A stretch of 64,000 nucleotides of DNA from Lentimicrobiaceae bacterium (GCA_018661505.1 JABJIE010000063.1:39857-103856); one strand, 5' to 3'; counted from the stretch's first letter, positions 1 to 10,181 are shown. Numbers and translations are program-made. The notes: generated from the letters alone by a model not told the origin.

Positions 1-1548
1 GATGACTTAAATGCTGGAAAGGAATTTTCTGTTGCTGCCATTGAATATTCTGACGATCCATCAGCAAGAGATACTAAAGCAGTTCCAAATAAACAGCGTG
101 CAACAAAAGGTAATAAAGGTGATCTTGGTTATTTTACAGTATTTAATATGTTATATCCTTTTGAAAGTGTCGCTTACAATACAGAGGTTGGCGATATATC
201 TCCAATCGTAAGAACAAAATATGGTTACCATATTATTAACGTTACAGATGTTAAGGATGCAATGGGAACCGCCCAAGTTGCTCATATTTTTGTAGCATTA
301 AGACCAGACGCTTCAAAACAAGACTCTCTGCGTAAAACAGAAAAGGTAAACAATATACATGCTAAAATTCAAGAGGGACTATCATTTGAAGATGCGGTAG
401 CCCAATATTCCGAAGATAAAGGATCAATTAAAAACAATGGCCAATTGAGCCATTTTACCTGCAACAGAGTTGTACCTGAATTTGTCGAAGTTGTCGATAT
501 TATGCAAGTTGGCGATATATCAGCACCAATTAAAACCGACTATGGTTATCATATTGTTAAATTGATAGAGTCTAATAAACCTGGTTCATTTGATGAAGAA
601 TCATCCATATTAAAGAAAAGGCTAGCAAAAGATAATAGATCAAGAAAAAGTGAGGATGCTGTAATTACAAATATCAAAACGAATAACAAATTTAAGGTAT
701 ACACAGAAGCTGCAAATGCAATAATCGATGCCATAGATTCATCTGTCCTAAATAAAAGGTTTGTTGCTGATAGTCTGAAATTCATGACAGAGACAGTAAT
801 AAAAATTAAAAAGGAGAAGTATACTCAATATGATTTTGCAAAATTTGTTCAAATCAATCAACGAATACAAGATAACATTGACAGGGATGTTTATGTTAAA
901 CAACTGTTTAGTGAATTTGAGGAGGATTGCTGCTTAAGTTTTATGGATAAAAATCTCGAAGCTAATTATCCTGATTTTAAAGAACTTGTGAAAGAATATC
1001 ATGATGGAATCCTGTTATTCAACCTAACTGACGAAAAGGTTTGGTCAAAGGCTGTCAAGGATACTATGGGCTTACAAGAGTTTTTTGAAAGTAATCGTAA
1101 CAATTACATTTGGGATGAAAGAGTAGATGCTACGGTTTATGAAATTCGCGATAGAAATATTATTGCTCAGGTTACCGAAATAATATCTACTATGGACAAT
1201 GATGGAGATATTGCAAAAGCATTTGAAACTGATAGTATAAAAGCTGTAAGAATTATACCAAACACATATGAATTGGGCGACAATAAATACGTTGACCAAA
1301 TAGACTGGGCAGTTGGGGTATCGGAACCTGTTAATTCTGACGTTGAAGATTTAACAGTTATTGTTAAGGTTAGAGAAGTTTTATCTCCAGAACCCAAGGC
1401 TCTTAAAGATGCCAGAGGACTCGTAACTGCTGATTATCAAAGTTTTCTTGAAACTCAGTGGTTGAAGGAATTAAAAACAGAATACACCGTAGAAATAAAT
1501 GATGATGTGCTCGAAAAGATCATCATTGAGAAGAATCCAAGCAACTAA
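1..1548 (+). CDS. parvulin-type peptidyl-prolyl isomerase, 5' end outside window
   Basis: Reading frame 1 is open from the first base, so the gene starts upstream; 515 codons are visible. It is a periplasmic PpiC/SurA-like folding factor. The end of one rotamase domain is visible (GYHIINV, His at visible residue 77), followed by a complete second one from about 91 to 195 (AHIFVAL to GYHIVKL, the paired histidines of parvulins). The remaining 320 residues are helical, lysine- and glutamate-rich and have no motif I recognise. An internal ATG at 148 would cut the first domain, so it is not the start. It heads a run of three related genes on the same strand. Confidence 0.85.
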   Translation, partial: DDLNAGKEFSVAAIEYSDDPSARDTKAVPNKQRATKGNKGDLGYFTVFNMLYPFESVAYNTEVGDISPIVRTKYGYHIINVTDVKDAMGTAQVAHIFVALRPDASKQDSLRKTEKVNNIHAKIQEGLSFEDAVAQYSEDKGSIKNNGQLSHFTCNRVVPEFVEVVDIMQVGDISAPIKTDYGYHIVKLIESNKPGSFDEESSILKKRLAKDNRSRKSEDAVITNIKTNNKFKVYTEAANAIIDAIDSSVLNKRFVADSLKFMTETVIKIKKEKYTQYDFAKFVQINQRIQDNIDRDVYVKQLFSEFEEDCCLSFMDKNLEANYPDFKELVKEYHDGILLFNLTDEKVWSKAVKDTMGLQEFFESNRNNYIWDERVDATVYEIRDRNIIAQVTEIISTMDNDGDIAKAFETDSIKAVRIIPNTYELGDNKYVDQIDWAVGVSEPVNSDVEDLTVIVKVREVLSPEPKALKDARGLVTADYQSFLETQWLKELKTEYTVEINDDVLEKIIIEKNPSN

Positions 1549-1566
1549 TAAGTACATTTTAATATT

Positions 1567-2421
1567 TTGAGGAAGCTATTATCATATCTATTATTGTTAT
1601 TTGTAACCACGGGTTGCTTAAATAATATGAATAATAATGATAGTAAAATACTAGCTCGGGTACATGACAAATATCTTTATATAGATGATCTTCAAGGATT
1701 ATTCCCCAAAAATATGTCACCTAGAGATAGTATATCAACGGTAAGAGGGTACGTAAATGAGTGGGTTCGAACTAATGTTATGATATATCAGGCTGAAATG
1801 AATCTTCCTTTGGATCAATTGGACTTCACAAAGCAGCTAGATGACTACAGAAATTCACTTATCATATACAATTATGAGACGAGCCTTATCAATCAAAATT
1901 TAGATACTATAGTTTCAGAAGATGAGATTTATGATTATTACAACTCTCACCTAAGTGATTTTGAATTGAAGGAGAACATATCAAAAGCATTGTATGTTAT
2001 TACTGATAATTCCGATGAAAAAGAAGAAATATTTGATCATTTATTTACCTTGGCAGATTCTTTATTATTTGATTCAATAGAGTACTATGCGCCATCATAT
2101 GCGTTATCTTATAGCTTGGACACATCAAAATGGGTAACTTTTTTCGATATTCAAAAAACAATCCCCATAGAAACATACAATATTGAGCTATTTCTAAAAA
2201 ATAACCGAATGGTGAAGATTAATACTGAAAGGCTGATATACTATATTAAATTCTTTGACTTTAGAATCAAAGATGACATTAGTCCATTGGATTTTGAAAG
2301 AAAGGATATTTACAACATCATAATATCAAAAAGAAAGATTAAATTGGCAAAAGAAGTTAGAAATGATATATACGAAAGAGCCATAATCAATAAAGACTTT
2401 GAGATATATTACAATAATTAA
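1567..2421 (+). CDS. SurA-like lipoprotein without a rotamase domain
   Basis: 284 residues starting at a TTG codon. The first 17 residues form a lipoprotein signal (hydrophobic stretch then VTTGC), so it is probably anchored in a membrane facing the periplasm. After it comes a region resembling the SurA N-terminal chaperone fold (a Y-I-x-x-x-L segment, then a helix with MIYQAEMN), but the part where a parvulin domain would lie has no recognisable GYH motif. It sits 18 bp behind one PPIase and just before surA, so it probably assists outer-membrane protein folding. Function is inferred from family and context; the TTG start is less certain than the frame. Confidence 0.7.
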   Translation: MRKLLSYLLLLFVTTGCLNNMNNNDSKILARVHDKYLYIDDLQGLFPKNMSPRDSISTVRGYVNEWVRTNVMIYQAEMNLPLDQLDFTKQLDDYRNSLIIYNYETSLINQNLDTIVSEDEIYDYYNSHLSDFELKENISKALYVITDNSDEKEEIFDHLFTLADSLLFDSIEYYAPSYALSYSLDTSKWVTFFDIQKTIPIETYNIELFLKNNRMVKINTERLIYYIKFFDFRIKDDISPLDFERKDIYNIIISKRKIKLAKEVRNDIYERAIINKDFEIYYNN

Positions 2422-2455
2422 ACTAAATATATTGCTGCTCAATAAAATAACTATA

Positions 2456-3847
2456 ATGATAATTTCAAGTAAAATAAGATTTTTCAACTTACTGAAAAAG
2501 ACCTCTCTATCATCATCGCTACTGATGCTTATTATATTAACATCAATTACAACCAATGGTCAGAACGAGCAAATTATAGACGGAGTTGTAGCCATAGTAG
2601 GAAAAAATATCGTACTAGAAAGTGATATACAGAATCAGTACCTTAATTATAAAATGCAAGGTGGTATAAGTGCAAGTGTAAGTGAACTGAAGTGTGATAT
2701 TATTGAAGACATATTATTCCAAAAACTCATGGTTGCACAAGCAGAAGTAGATAGTATAGTTATAAGTGATATTCAAGTTGAGGCAGATCTTGATAGACGT
2801 CTATCCGGATTTATACAGCAATTTGGTTCTCAGGAAAAAATGGAAGACTACTATGGAAAAACATTAATTGAGATAAAACAGGAGTTACAAGATATAGTAA
2901 GGGAACAGATGCTTGCGCAGCAAGTTCAATCAGAGATCGTAAGTGGAATTGATGTAACACCATCTGAGATACGGGTATTTTACAAATCCATACCTAAGGA
3001 TAGCATCCCGATTATCAAAACAGAATATGTTATAGCGGAAATAGTGAAAAATCCTCCAATTAGTATTTCGGAGAAGTTGATGGTAAAAGAACAGCTAAAT
3101 AATATTAGAAAACGAATTCTAGACGGAAGTAGTTTTTCCACAATGGCAATCATGTATTCACAAGATCCTGGATCAGCTAAAAAAGGAGGCGAATTGGGTT
3201 TTTATGGAAGGGGGCAACTATACCCTGAATTTGAAGCAGTTGCTTTTAAATTAAATGAAGGTGAAATAAGTAATATCATCGAGACTGAGGCCGGTTATCA
3301 TATTATACAAATGATTGAAAGGAAGGGTGACTATATCAATGTTAGGCATATACTACTTTCGCCAAAGGTAAGTCCACAGGATCTAAATGATGCAAAAATG
3401 GAACTTGACAGTATTGTGCTCCTAATTAATAATGACTCATTATCATTTGATGAAGCAGTTATTCGCTTTTCAGAAGGCGATAATGCTAATAACAATGGAT
3501 TGATGATAAATCCTTACACCATGAGTACAACATTTGAAGCCGAGGAACTTGATTCGCAAGTTTCTTTTACCATAGAAAAAATGGAAGTTGGCGATATTTC
3601 AAATCCTGTTCCCATGAAAACAGAGGATAATAAGGATGCATTTAGAATAATACTGCTCAAGAAAAGATCACAGCCGCATCAAGCAAATCTTCAGGAGGAT
3701 TATACGAAAATTAGAGAATGGGCTCTGCAGAATAAACAAATGGTAACGGTTAGCGAATGGATTGAAGAGAAAGCTGCTAATACATACGTTAGAATTAATG
3801 AGGAATATGAATCATGTACATTTGTTCATGATTGGGGGATGAATTAG
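2456..3847 (+). CDS. surA: SurA-type periplasmic chaperone/peptidyl-prolyl isomerase
   Basis: 463 residues from the ATG at 2456, chosen because it gives a signal peptide ending near TTNGQ and avoids overlap with the upstream gene; an in-frame ATG at 2399 is possible. Next comes the SurA N-domain (VVAIVGKNIVLESDI). Two parvulin domains follow, about residues 180-290 (TEYVIAEI ... GELGFYGRG ... AGYHIIQ) and 295-400 (VRHILLSP). SurA escorts unfolded beta-barrel proteins across the periplasm to the Bam complex. This length and two-rotamase layout match the family. It is third in a run of related folding factors. Confidence 0.88.
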   Translation: MIISSKIRFFNLLKKTSLSSSLLMLIILTSITTNGQNEQIIDGVVAIVGKNIVLESDIQNQYLNYKMQGGISASVSELKCDIIEDILFQKLMVAQAEVDSIVISDIQVEADLDRRLSGFIQQFGSQEKMEDYYGKTLIEIKQELQDIVREQMLAQQVQSEIVSGIDVTPSEIRVFYKSIPKDSIPIIKTEYVIAEIVKNPPISISEKLMVKEQLNNIRKRILDGSSFSTMAIMYSQDPGSAKKGGELGFYGRGQLYPEFEAVAFKLNEGEISNIIETEAGYHIIQMIERKGDYINVRHILLSPKVSPQDLNDAKMELDSIVLLINNDSLSFDEAVIRFSEGDNANNNGLMINPYTMSTTFEAEELDSQVSFTIEKMEVGDISNPVPMKTEDNKDAFRIILLKKRSQPHQANLQEDYTKIREWALQNKQMVTVSEWIEEKAANTYVRINEEYESCTFVHDWGMN

Positions 3848-3876
3848 ATCTGCTTTTAAAATACAATTAAATAGAG

Positions 3877-4848
3877 ATGACAAATAATACATATAAATCA
3901 GATGTTGAAGCTCTTGAAGCTTTGGTTAAGAAATATCAAAATCTAAAAAATGAAATTTCACAGGTAATCGTAGGGCAAGAAGATATTGTCAAAAATTCAC
4001 TTATTTCAATTTTTAGTCAGGGACATGTATTACTTGTTGGTGTGCCAGGTCTTGCCAAAACATTGCTCGTAAATACCATTAGTGATGTTCTGGGTTTATC
4101 GTATAACCGAATCCAGTTCACTCCCGACCTCATGCCTTCGGATATCATAGGTACCGAAATTCTAGATGAGAATAGGAAATTTAAGTTCATAAATGGTCCT
4201 ATTTTTGCCAATATAATTTTAGCGGATGAAATTAATAGGACCCCTCCTAAAACTCAAGCGGCATTATTGGAGGCAATGCAGGAAAAATCCGTTACGGTTT
4301 CAGGCAATACTTACAAATTGGGAACTCCATTTTTTGTAATGGCTACACAAAATCCCATTGAGCAAGAAGGAACCTATCCCTTGCCTGAAGCTCAATTGGA
4401 CAGGTTTATGTTTAATCTTATTCTTGACTACCCTGAAATGAATGAGGAGCTTGAGATAATTAAAAGAACAACAGGAGAAACCTCAACCAAACTTTCCACA
4501 GCTATGGACTCGGAAGAAATTCTTTTCTTTCAAAATTTAATAAGAAAAATACCTGTCGCAGATAATGTTATGGAGTACGCTGTAAACCTCGTATCCAAAA
4601 CCAGACCAAATACTAAACATGCTCATCCATGGGCAAATGATTTCCTTAATTGGGGAGCAGGTCCACGTGCTTCACAATATCTAGTAATTGGTGCCAAAGC
4701 TCATGCTGCAATTAGTGGTAAGTTCTCACCTGATATTGATGATATTAAAGCAGTAGTACATCCAGTACTAAGACATAGAATAATAAGAAATTATAAAGCC
4801 GAAGCTGAAGGAGTAAGTATTGATGATATTATTACTGAGATGATTTAG
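3877..4848 (+). CDS. MoxR-family AAA+ ATPase
   Basis: 323 residues, full length for MoxR. It shows a Walker A (GVPGLAKT), a Walker B (ILADEINR), the MoxR signature around TPPKTQAALLEAMQE, and a sensor motif (ATQNPIEQEGTYPLPEAQLDRF). MoxR proteins act as chaperone-like ATPases, usually with a DUF58/VWA partner that assembles cofactors or membrane complexes. Here no DUF58 or VWA gene follows; the next gene is an unrelated exported protein behind a 207 bp gap. It lies 29 bp after surA on the same strand, so it may be co-transcribed with the folding factors. Partner and target are unknown. Confidence 0.92.
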   Translation: MTNNTYKSDVEALEALVKKYQNLKNEISQVIVGQEDIVKNSLISIFSQGHVLLVGVPGLAKTLLVNTISDVLGLSYNRIQFTPDLMPSDIIGTEILDENRKFKFINGPIFANIILADEINRTPPKTQAALLEAMQEKSVTVSGNTYKLGTPFFVMATQNPIEQEGTYPLPEAQLDRFMFNLILDYPEMNEELEIIKRTTGETSTKLSTAMDSEEILFFQNLIRKIPVADNVMEYAVNLVSKTRPNTKHAHPWANDFLNWGAGPRASQYLVIGAKAHAAISGKFSPDIDDIKAVVHPVLRHRIIRNYKAEAEGVSIDDIITEMI

Positions 4849-5031
4849 GTTTTAACCTTATAAATTAGGCATATTCAACCTCCTAAGTATTTGATACCTT
4901 TTAGCATATTAATATTCTGGATTACTATCAAAAATATCAATTAATTATTGGCTCATTAATTATAATATTTTACCGCATCTTAAATTATGTGTAATTATTA
5001 TATTTTTTTAATATTCTCATAGTAATATTAC

Positions 5032-5039
5032 TAAGTTTG
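5032..5039 (+). promoter_or_regulatory. Bacteroidota -7 promoter element
   Basis: TAAGTTTG matches the phylum's -7 consensus TAnnTTTG and lies 16 bp before the start of the large T9SS protein. No clear TTTG -33 box is present. It lies at the end of the 207 bp AT-rich gap after moxR; nothing else is recognisable in that gap. Confidence 0.5.
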
Positions 5040-5055
5040 TAAAAAATCAGACCGT

Positions 5056-8000
5056 ATGAAAAAAATATACCATATAATTATTGCCATTATACTTAGTATA
5101 TCATCATTAATTGCTGCTGAAGGAGATACCATTGTAATTCAAACAATAGATCATAATACTCCAACATTACCAGGATGGAATAGCCCTAGGTCAGGAACCT
5201 ATGTTTTTCCACCTGCCACAGTAAGTTTTTCGAAAATACTCATGTCCTATAACCTTAAATGTGATCCCTCACAAAGTCCAGCATGCGGCGAATGGGATTA
5301 TACTACACACACGAGAATATACGAAAAAACTGGTTTATTTGACTCAACATTATATTTCCACCCAAACTTTATTGTGAACAACATTACTCCTGATACTTTT
5401 ATGATGATGACTTCACCATCCTTTAAGTACCTTCCAACACTTGAGTATATAAATCAGTCTACATCCACAAATACAGGCAATCCTGGGGATATGAGTAAAT
5501 CCATAAATATTCCATTTACGGAAAGCACAAAGGATGGTAGAGCACAATTCATTTATTCAAGTTCAGAGCTTTTAGCTTCTGGCTTGCAAGCCGGAGATAT
5601 AACTGGTATCCAATTAGAATTAACAAGTGGTAGTTCTACACTAAAGCACTTTACAATTAGAGCCGCTCACTATTCCGAAGATGTGTTACCTCAATATACT
5701 TATGTTGAAGATGGTTTGGAGACTGTTTATTCAAGGAACACCTCTCTTGCCAATGGTAATAATGGAATTTCATTTTCTTTCCCTTTCTCATGGGATGGTG
5801 CCCAGAATATATTAATCGATGTTAGCTATGCAAATCACAGTGGAACATCTGTTCTTATTGGAGACTCATCATCAGATGACAAATCAAATATTTCCGATGG
5901 ACCTGACAATTACCTTGATTTTGGAGGTTGGGATTATGTTGATGTTCCCAAGGATGTATTTAATACCATAGATAGTGCTATTACAATTAGTTTCTGGCAG
6001 TATGGTGACCCTGCGATTCAACCCATAAACTCTTCAATATTTGAGGGTGTTGATAGTTTGGGCAGAAGAGTTTTGAATGCTCATTTACCATGGAGCAATG
6101 GTAAAGTATATTGGGATGCTGGTTTCGATGGTTATGAACGAATTTATCGTGCTGCTAGCGCAAATGAATATAAGGGTAAATGGAATTTCTGGACATTTCT
6201 TAAGGATTGCAGAACAGGTAGTATGCAAATACTATTAAATGGAGATCTATGGTTTATTGGCAGTGGAAGAATTAAGCCTGTTGACAATGTTGATCAATTT
6301 AGAATTGGTTCGGCAATTGGCTATGACGGATATTACGATGGATATATTGATGACTTTAGAATATGGGATACCGTTCTGAGCTGGGATGAAATAAAAAATT
6401 GGATGTACAAGGATATTACACCAGACCATCCCAATTATGATAATCTAAGAGCTAACTATAGATTTAATGATGGATCAGGTTTTGAGGCATCAGACTCAAG
6501 TCCGAATGGATTTACCGGCTATCAATTTGGATATCCAGGATGGTTAGATTATAATGGACAATCTAGAATGAAAAATGCTAATGGTGATGATTCACGGTTA
6601 CATTTAACATTTGAAAATGGTATTTATGATCCATTACTACTAGACTCTCTTGTTGTTGTTGACACTATGGAGAATCCACCTCTTAATGTAGTTACATATA
6701 ATCCTGACAATCCGCCTGTTCCCTCTGATACATTAACTCGTTGGGATGCATACTACAATAATTATTCGTATGATGCATCAGGAGTGGCAACAGACTCAAG
6801 CCTTGTGGTTCCGGATGAAACATTCTATAGAATTGATATGCCTTATTATGGCGATCCATATGAAATACTAATTCCATGGGAGATTGCAAGATATATTACT
6901 CCCTATGGTAACGGTCTTTCACTGGGAGATGATGGCTGGACATGGACATTTGATGTTACAGATTATAGGCCTTTGTTGGTTGACTCCTTGCAAGTTACTG
7001 CTGGTAACTTTCAGGAGCTTCTTGATTTGGAGTTTCATATGATTGAAGGAACTCCATCACGTGAGGTTGTAAACATCGATAAACTTTATTCTGGATCCTT
7101 TTCTCTTAAGAATTTTGCTGAGAATGTAACACCAGATACAATTTCATTGGATCCTATGGCAGAAACATTCAAGGTAAAAACAAGAACCTCAGGACATCAA
7201 TTTGACAACCCAACAAACTGTGCAGAATTTTGTTACAAAATTCAAAGTCTTGATGTTAATGGCCAAATGGTTGCAGATTGGCAGATAATGCAAGAATGTG
7301 CTAATAACCCACTCCATCCCCAAGGAGGAACATGGATATATGACAGAGCAGGATGGTGCCCAGGTGCAAAAGTTACCGATCAGAACATAGAAATTACTCC
7401 CTATGTTACTTCGGATGTGGTAATTATTGATTACAATTCACAATACGACGAATACGGAAATTATCTGCTGGAAACTCATTTGATTTCATATGGCCAACTT
7501 AACTTTGAGTTAGACGCTAGTGTTGAAGAGGTTATTGCCCCAAATAACGATAAGATTTATGGAAGATTTAATCCTTCCGCAGGTGCTCCCGAAATCATTA
7601 TTGCTAATAATGGTAGTGAAACCCTTACAGATTTGAAAATTACTTATGGTCCCAATGGAAGTTCCAAAGAATATATGTGGAGTGGCAATCTTGAATTTGA
7701 TCAGACGGAAAATGTAATCCTAGAGGAGTTTGATTGGGAAGAATGGTTAGCTGGAGATGGTAACTTCACTGTGGAGGTTTCCAACCCAAATAACTCTAAC
7801 GATGAAAATCCCATAAATAATACATATGAGACCAACTACAACCTTCCTGCTGTCTATCCATCCACAATTGTTATACATTTTAGGACAAACAAAGCAGGAT
7901 ACCAAAATAGTTGGGAGCTTAAATTAAATAATGACCAAGTAATACTTGAACGCGATGGGTTTGATAATGAGACCTTATATGTAGATACAATTACATTTAT

Positions 8001-8448
8001 GAATGGGTGTTTTAAATTCTATATGTATGATACCGGTCATAATGGGATTTCATTTTGGGCAAATAATCAAGGGAGTGGATTACTTAGATGGTATGATTTA
8101 GATGGTAATGTTCTCAAAGTGTTTAATGGAGATTTTGGAGACCAAATATATCATAGCTTTTATACTGATATGTTTCTTGATATTAAGAACAATACAAATA
8201 ATACATTTGAATTTGAAATTATTCCAAATCCAAATAATGGAAAATTCCATATTTCATTTAATGATATTATTGAAGATGATTATGATATCTCCGTATATAA
8301 CTCAACTGGTCAGCAGATATACAATGATCAACTAAATAGAAGTTATTCTGGTGGTTTATTGAACCTTGATCAATTATCACCTGGCATATATACATGTGTA
8401 TTACAAGGGTCAAATGGGAGATCCGTGAAAAATTTTGTTATAAATTAA
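5056..8448 (+). CDS. secreted PNGase F-like protein with inserted LamG domain and T9SS sorting domain
   Basis: 1130 residues. A signal peptide (about 1-21) is followed by the first strands of the peptide-N-glycosidase F N-domain, including CGEWDY with D81 at the position of catalytic Asp60 of PNGase F. A large insert includes a LamG/concanavalin-like domain (about 283-485, NYLDFGGWDYVDVP ... WNFWTFLKDCRTGS ... YIDDFRIW). The PNGase fold resumes near 610-675 (RYITPYGNG, FDVTDYRPLL). The C-domain follows (about 680-830) with CAEFC, where E724 matches Glu206, and DRAGWCPG. Residues 1053-1130 form a type A T9SS sorting domain. The residue aligned with PNGase F Glu118 is Gly650, so deglycosylating activity is uncertain. 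Probably exported to the cell surface or medium to bind or trim glycoproteins. Confidence 0.75.
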   Translation: MKKIYHIIIAIILSISSLIAAEGDTIVIQTIDHNTPTLPGWNSPRSGTYVFPPATVSFSKILMSYNLKCDPSQSPACGEWDYTTHTRIYEKTGLFDSTLYFHPNFIVNNITPDTFMMMTSPSFKYLPTLEYINQSTSTNTGNPGDMSKSINIPFTESTKDGRAQFIYSSSELLASGLQAGDITGIQLELTSGSSTLKHFTIRAAHYSEDVLPQYTYVEDGLETVYSRNTSLANGNNGISFSFPFSWDGAQNILIDVSYANHSGTSVLIGDSSSDDKSNISDGPDNYLDFGGWDYVDVPKDVFNTIDSAITISFWQYGDPAIQPINSSIFEGVDSLGRRVLNAHLPWSNGKVYWDAGFDGYERIYRAASANEYKGKWNFWTFLKDCRTGSMQILLNGDLWFIGSGRIKPVDNVDQFRIGSAIGYDGYYDGYIDDFRIWDTVLSWDEIKNWMYKDITPDHPNYDNLRANYRFNDGSGFEASDSSPNGFTGYQFGYPGWLDYNGQSRMKNANGDDSRLHLTFENGIYDPLLLDSLVVVDTMENPPLNVVTYNPDNPPVPSDTLTRWDAYYNNYSYDASGVATDSSLVVPDETFYRIDMPYYGDPYEILIPWEIARYITPYGNGLSLGDDGWTWTFDVTDYRPLLVDSLQVTAGNFQELLDLEFHMIEGTPSREVVNIDKLYSGSFSLKNFAENVTPDTISLDPMAETFKVKTRTSGHQFDNPTNCAEFCYKIQSLDVNGQMVADWQIMQECANNPLHPQGGTWIYDRAGWCPGAKVTDQNIEITPYVTSDVVIIDYNSQYDEYGNYLLETHLISYGQLNFELDASVEEVIAPNNDKIYGRFNPSAGAPEIIIANNGSETLTDLKITYGPNGSSKEYMWSGNLEFDQTENVILEEFDWEEWLAGDGNFTVEVSNPNNSNDENPINNTYETNYNLPAVYPSTIVIHFRTNKAGYQNSWELKLNNDQVILERDGFDNETLYVDTITFMNGCFKFYMYDTGHNGISFWANNQGSGLLRWYDLDGNVLKVFNGDFGDQIYHSFYTDMFLDIKNNTNNTFEFEIIPNPNNGKFHISFNDIIEDDYDISVYNSTGQQIYNDQLNRSYSGGLLNLDQLSPGIYTCVLQGSNGRSVKNFVIN

Positions 8449-8458
8449 AAACAACCAA

Positions 8459-9397
8459 ATGAAAACCTCTCTTTCCGAAATGCTTGGTGTTGAGCACTCC
8501 ATAATAATGGCACCAATGTTTTTAGTTACTAATGTTGAGATGATGATTGGCGCTCTTGACAATGGCATTACAGCTGCGATCCCAGCCTTAAACTTCAGAA
8601 CTGATGATGATATGCGAAGCGCCCTAAATGAGATTAAGGCACATACTTCAAAACCTTTTGGTGTTAATCTAATAGTTAATAAATCTAATATAAAACTCAA
8701 AAAGCAACTTCAAACATGTTTGGATTTAGAGGTGGCATTTATAATAACATCATTGGGAAACCCAGAGGAGATAATCAACAAATGTAAACCCAAAGGTATA
8801 AAAGTATTTTGTGATGTTGTTGATCTAAATTACGCCAAAAAAGTTGAAGCAAGTGGTGCTGATGCAGTTATAGCAGTTAATTCAGAAGCAGGTGGACACT
8901 CGGGAAATTTAGCACAATCAGAACTCATACCAAAATTGAATTCCGAATTAAATATTCCAGTAATCTCAGCTGGTGGTATTTCATGTAAGGGTGATATTGA
9001 TAAAGCTTTCGAATTAGGTGCTCAAGGAGTTTCTGTTGGAACAATATTCATAGCCTCTGATGAAGCAGGTGTAAGTGAGGACTATAAAAATGCTCTTGTT
9101 GATTATTCGGCTAACGATATAATTATGACTTCACATATTTCTGGCACACCACTAACGGTTATAAATACACCTTATGTTAAAAGTTTAAAGTCTAATAATG
9201 GATGGATTAAAAGGAAGTTGCTAAATAATAAGAAGTTAAAGAAAATTACCAAACTTATTATTATGTCAAAAGGAATGAACTCGCTTAAGAAAGCTGCAAC
9301 TAAACCAACATATAAAACCGTTTGGGTTGCAGGACCTTCCATTGAGAATATAACGAAAATAAACTCTGTTACTGATATAATTAAATCATTGACTTAA
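8459..9397 (+). CDS. nitronate monooxygenase family FMN enzyme
   Basis: 312 residues, a TIM-barrel flavoenzyme of the nitronate monooxygenase (2-nitropropane dioxygenase) family. The FMN phosphate-binding segment is visible (VISAGGISCKGD then GAQGVSVGTIFIAS), as is the family motif with the active-site histidine (NSEAGGHSG). These enzymes oxidise toxic nitronates, but family members in bacteria often have unknown substrates, and the fold is shared with enoyl-ACP reductase FabK. It begins 10 bp after the T9SS protein, so the two are probably co-transcribed, although no functional link is obvious. Confidence 0.82.
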   Translation: MKTSLSEMLGVEHSIIMAPMFLVTNVEMMIGALDNGITAAIPALNFRTDDDMRSALNEIKAHTSKPFGVNLIVNKSNIKLKKQLQTCLDLEVAFIITSLGNPEEIINKCKPKGIKVFCDVVDLNYAKKVEASGADAVIAVNSEAGGHSGNLAQSELIPKLNSELNIPVISAGGISCKGDIDKAFELGAQGVSVGTIFIASDEAGVSEDYKNALVDYSANDIIMTSHISGTPLTVINTPYVKSLKSNNGWIKRKLLNNKKLKKITKLIIMSKGMNSLKKAATKPTYKTVWVAGPSIENITKINSVTDIIKSLT

Positions 9398-9428
9398 GGG
9401 TTATTTAAAGAATGTAACAAACCATTCA

Positions 9429-10181
9429 TTAGCTTATTTGGAAATTGTCGGGATATTTTACCACTTCCAAGAAAAGACCATGAGCTGGTACAGAAAATCC
9501 AGCCTTACCCCTATCCTTTGCTTCAATTATTTTTGGCATATCTTCTATGGATAAACGACCTTTGCCTATTTCTAGCAAAGTTCCCATAATAGCTCTTACC
9601 ATATTTCTTAAGAACCTATCTGCAGTGATGGTAAATACCAAATTATCATTTGTTTCTTTAAAATAAGCAGTTTCAATTTTACAATCATTTGTGGCAGTTT
9701 GTGTATGTAACTTTGAAAAGCTTGTGAAATCTGTATAATGTAACAGGTACTTGCATGCTGCATTCATATCATCAATATTTAAATCTCCATTGAAGAAATA
9801 ACTCACTTTTTCACTAAATGGGTCTTTAACTGTTGATATGTAGTATTTATATGTTCTACTTAAGGCAGAAAACCTTGAGTTAAATGAGTCATCCACCGAA
9901 ATCAAATCGTAAATAACAATATCAGAAGGAAGAAAACTATTTAACTTGTATATCAAGTCCATGAAATTCCATTCTAGATCAGCAAAATCAAAATGAGCAT
10001 AAAACTGTTTAGCATGAACACCTGTATCTGTTCTACCGCAACCAACCAAGCTTATATCACCCTTAAGTAATACTGATAATTTATCTGATATCTCTGCTTG
10101 CACGGAGTGTGCATTATCTTGAATTTGCCATCCATGATACCTAGATCCGTTATATGCTAATTTGAGCAAATACCTATTCAT
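9429..10181 (-). CDS. truA: tRNA pseudouridine(38-40) synthase TruA
   Basis: 250 residues, normal length. It converts uridines 38-40 of tRNA anticodon stems to pseudouridine. The active-site motif GCGRTDTGVHA is present, with catalytic Asp52, along with the N-terminal NGSRYHGWQ and the C-terminal FLRNMVRAIMGTLLEIGKG segments typical of TruA. The gene converges with the nitronate monooxygenase (31 bp between stops) and diverges from the nickel transporter candidate. A weak minus-strand -7 match (TATTTTTG, 10204-10211) lies upstream. Confidence 0.96.
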   Translation of the reverse strand: MNRYLLKLAYNGSRYHGWQIQDNAHSVQAEISDKLSVLLKGDISLVGCGRTDTGVHAKQFYAHFDFADLEWNFMDLIYKLNSFLPSDIVIYDLISVDDSFNSRFSALSRTYKYYISTVKDPFSEKVSYFFNGDLNIDDMNAACKYLLHYTDFTSFSKLHTQTATNDCKIETAYFKETNDNLVFTITADRFLRNMVRAIMGTLLEIGKGRLSIEDMPKIIEAKDRGKAGFSVPAHGLFLEVVKYPDNFQIS

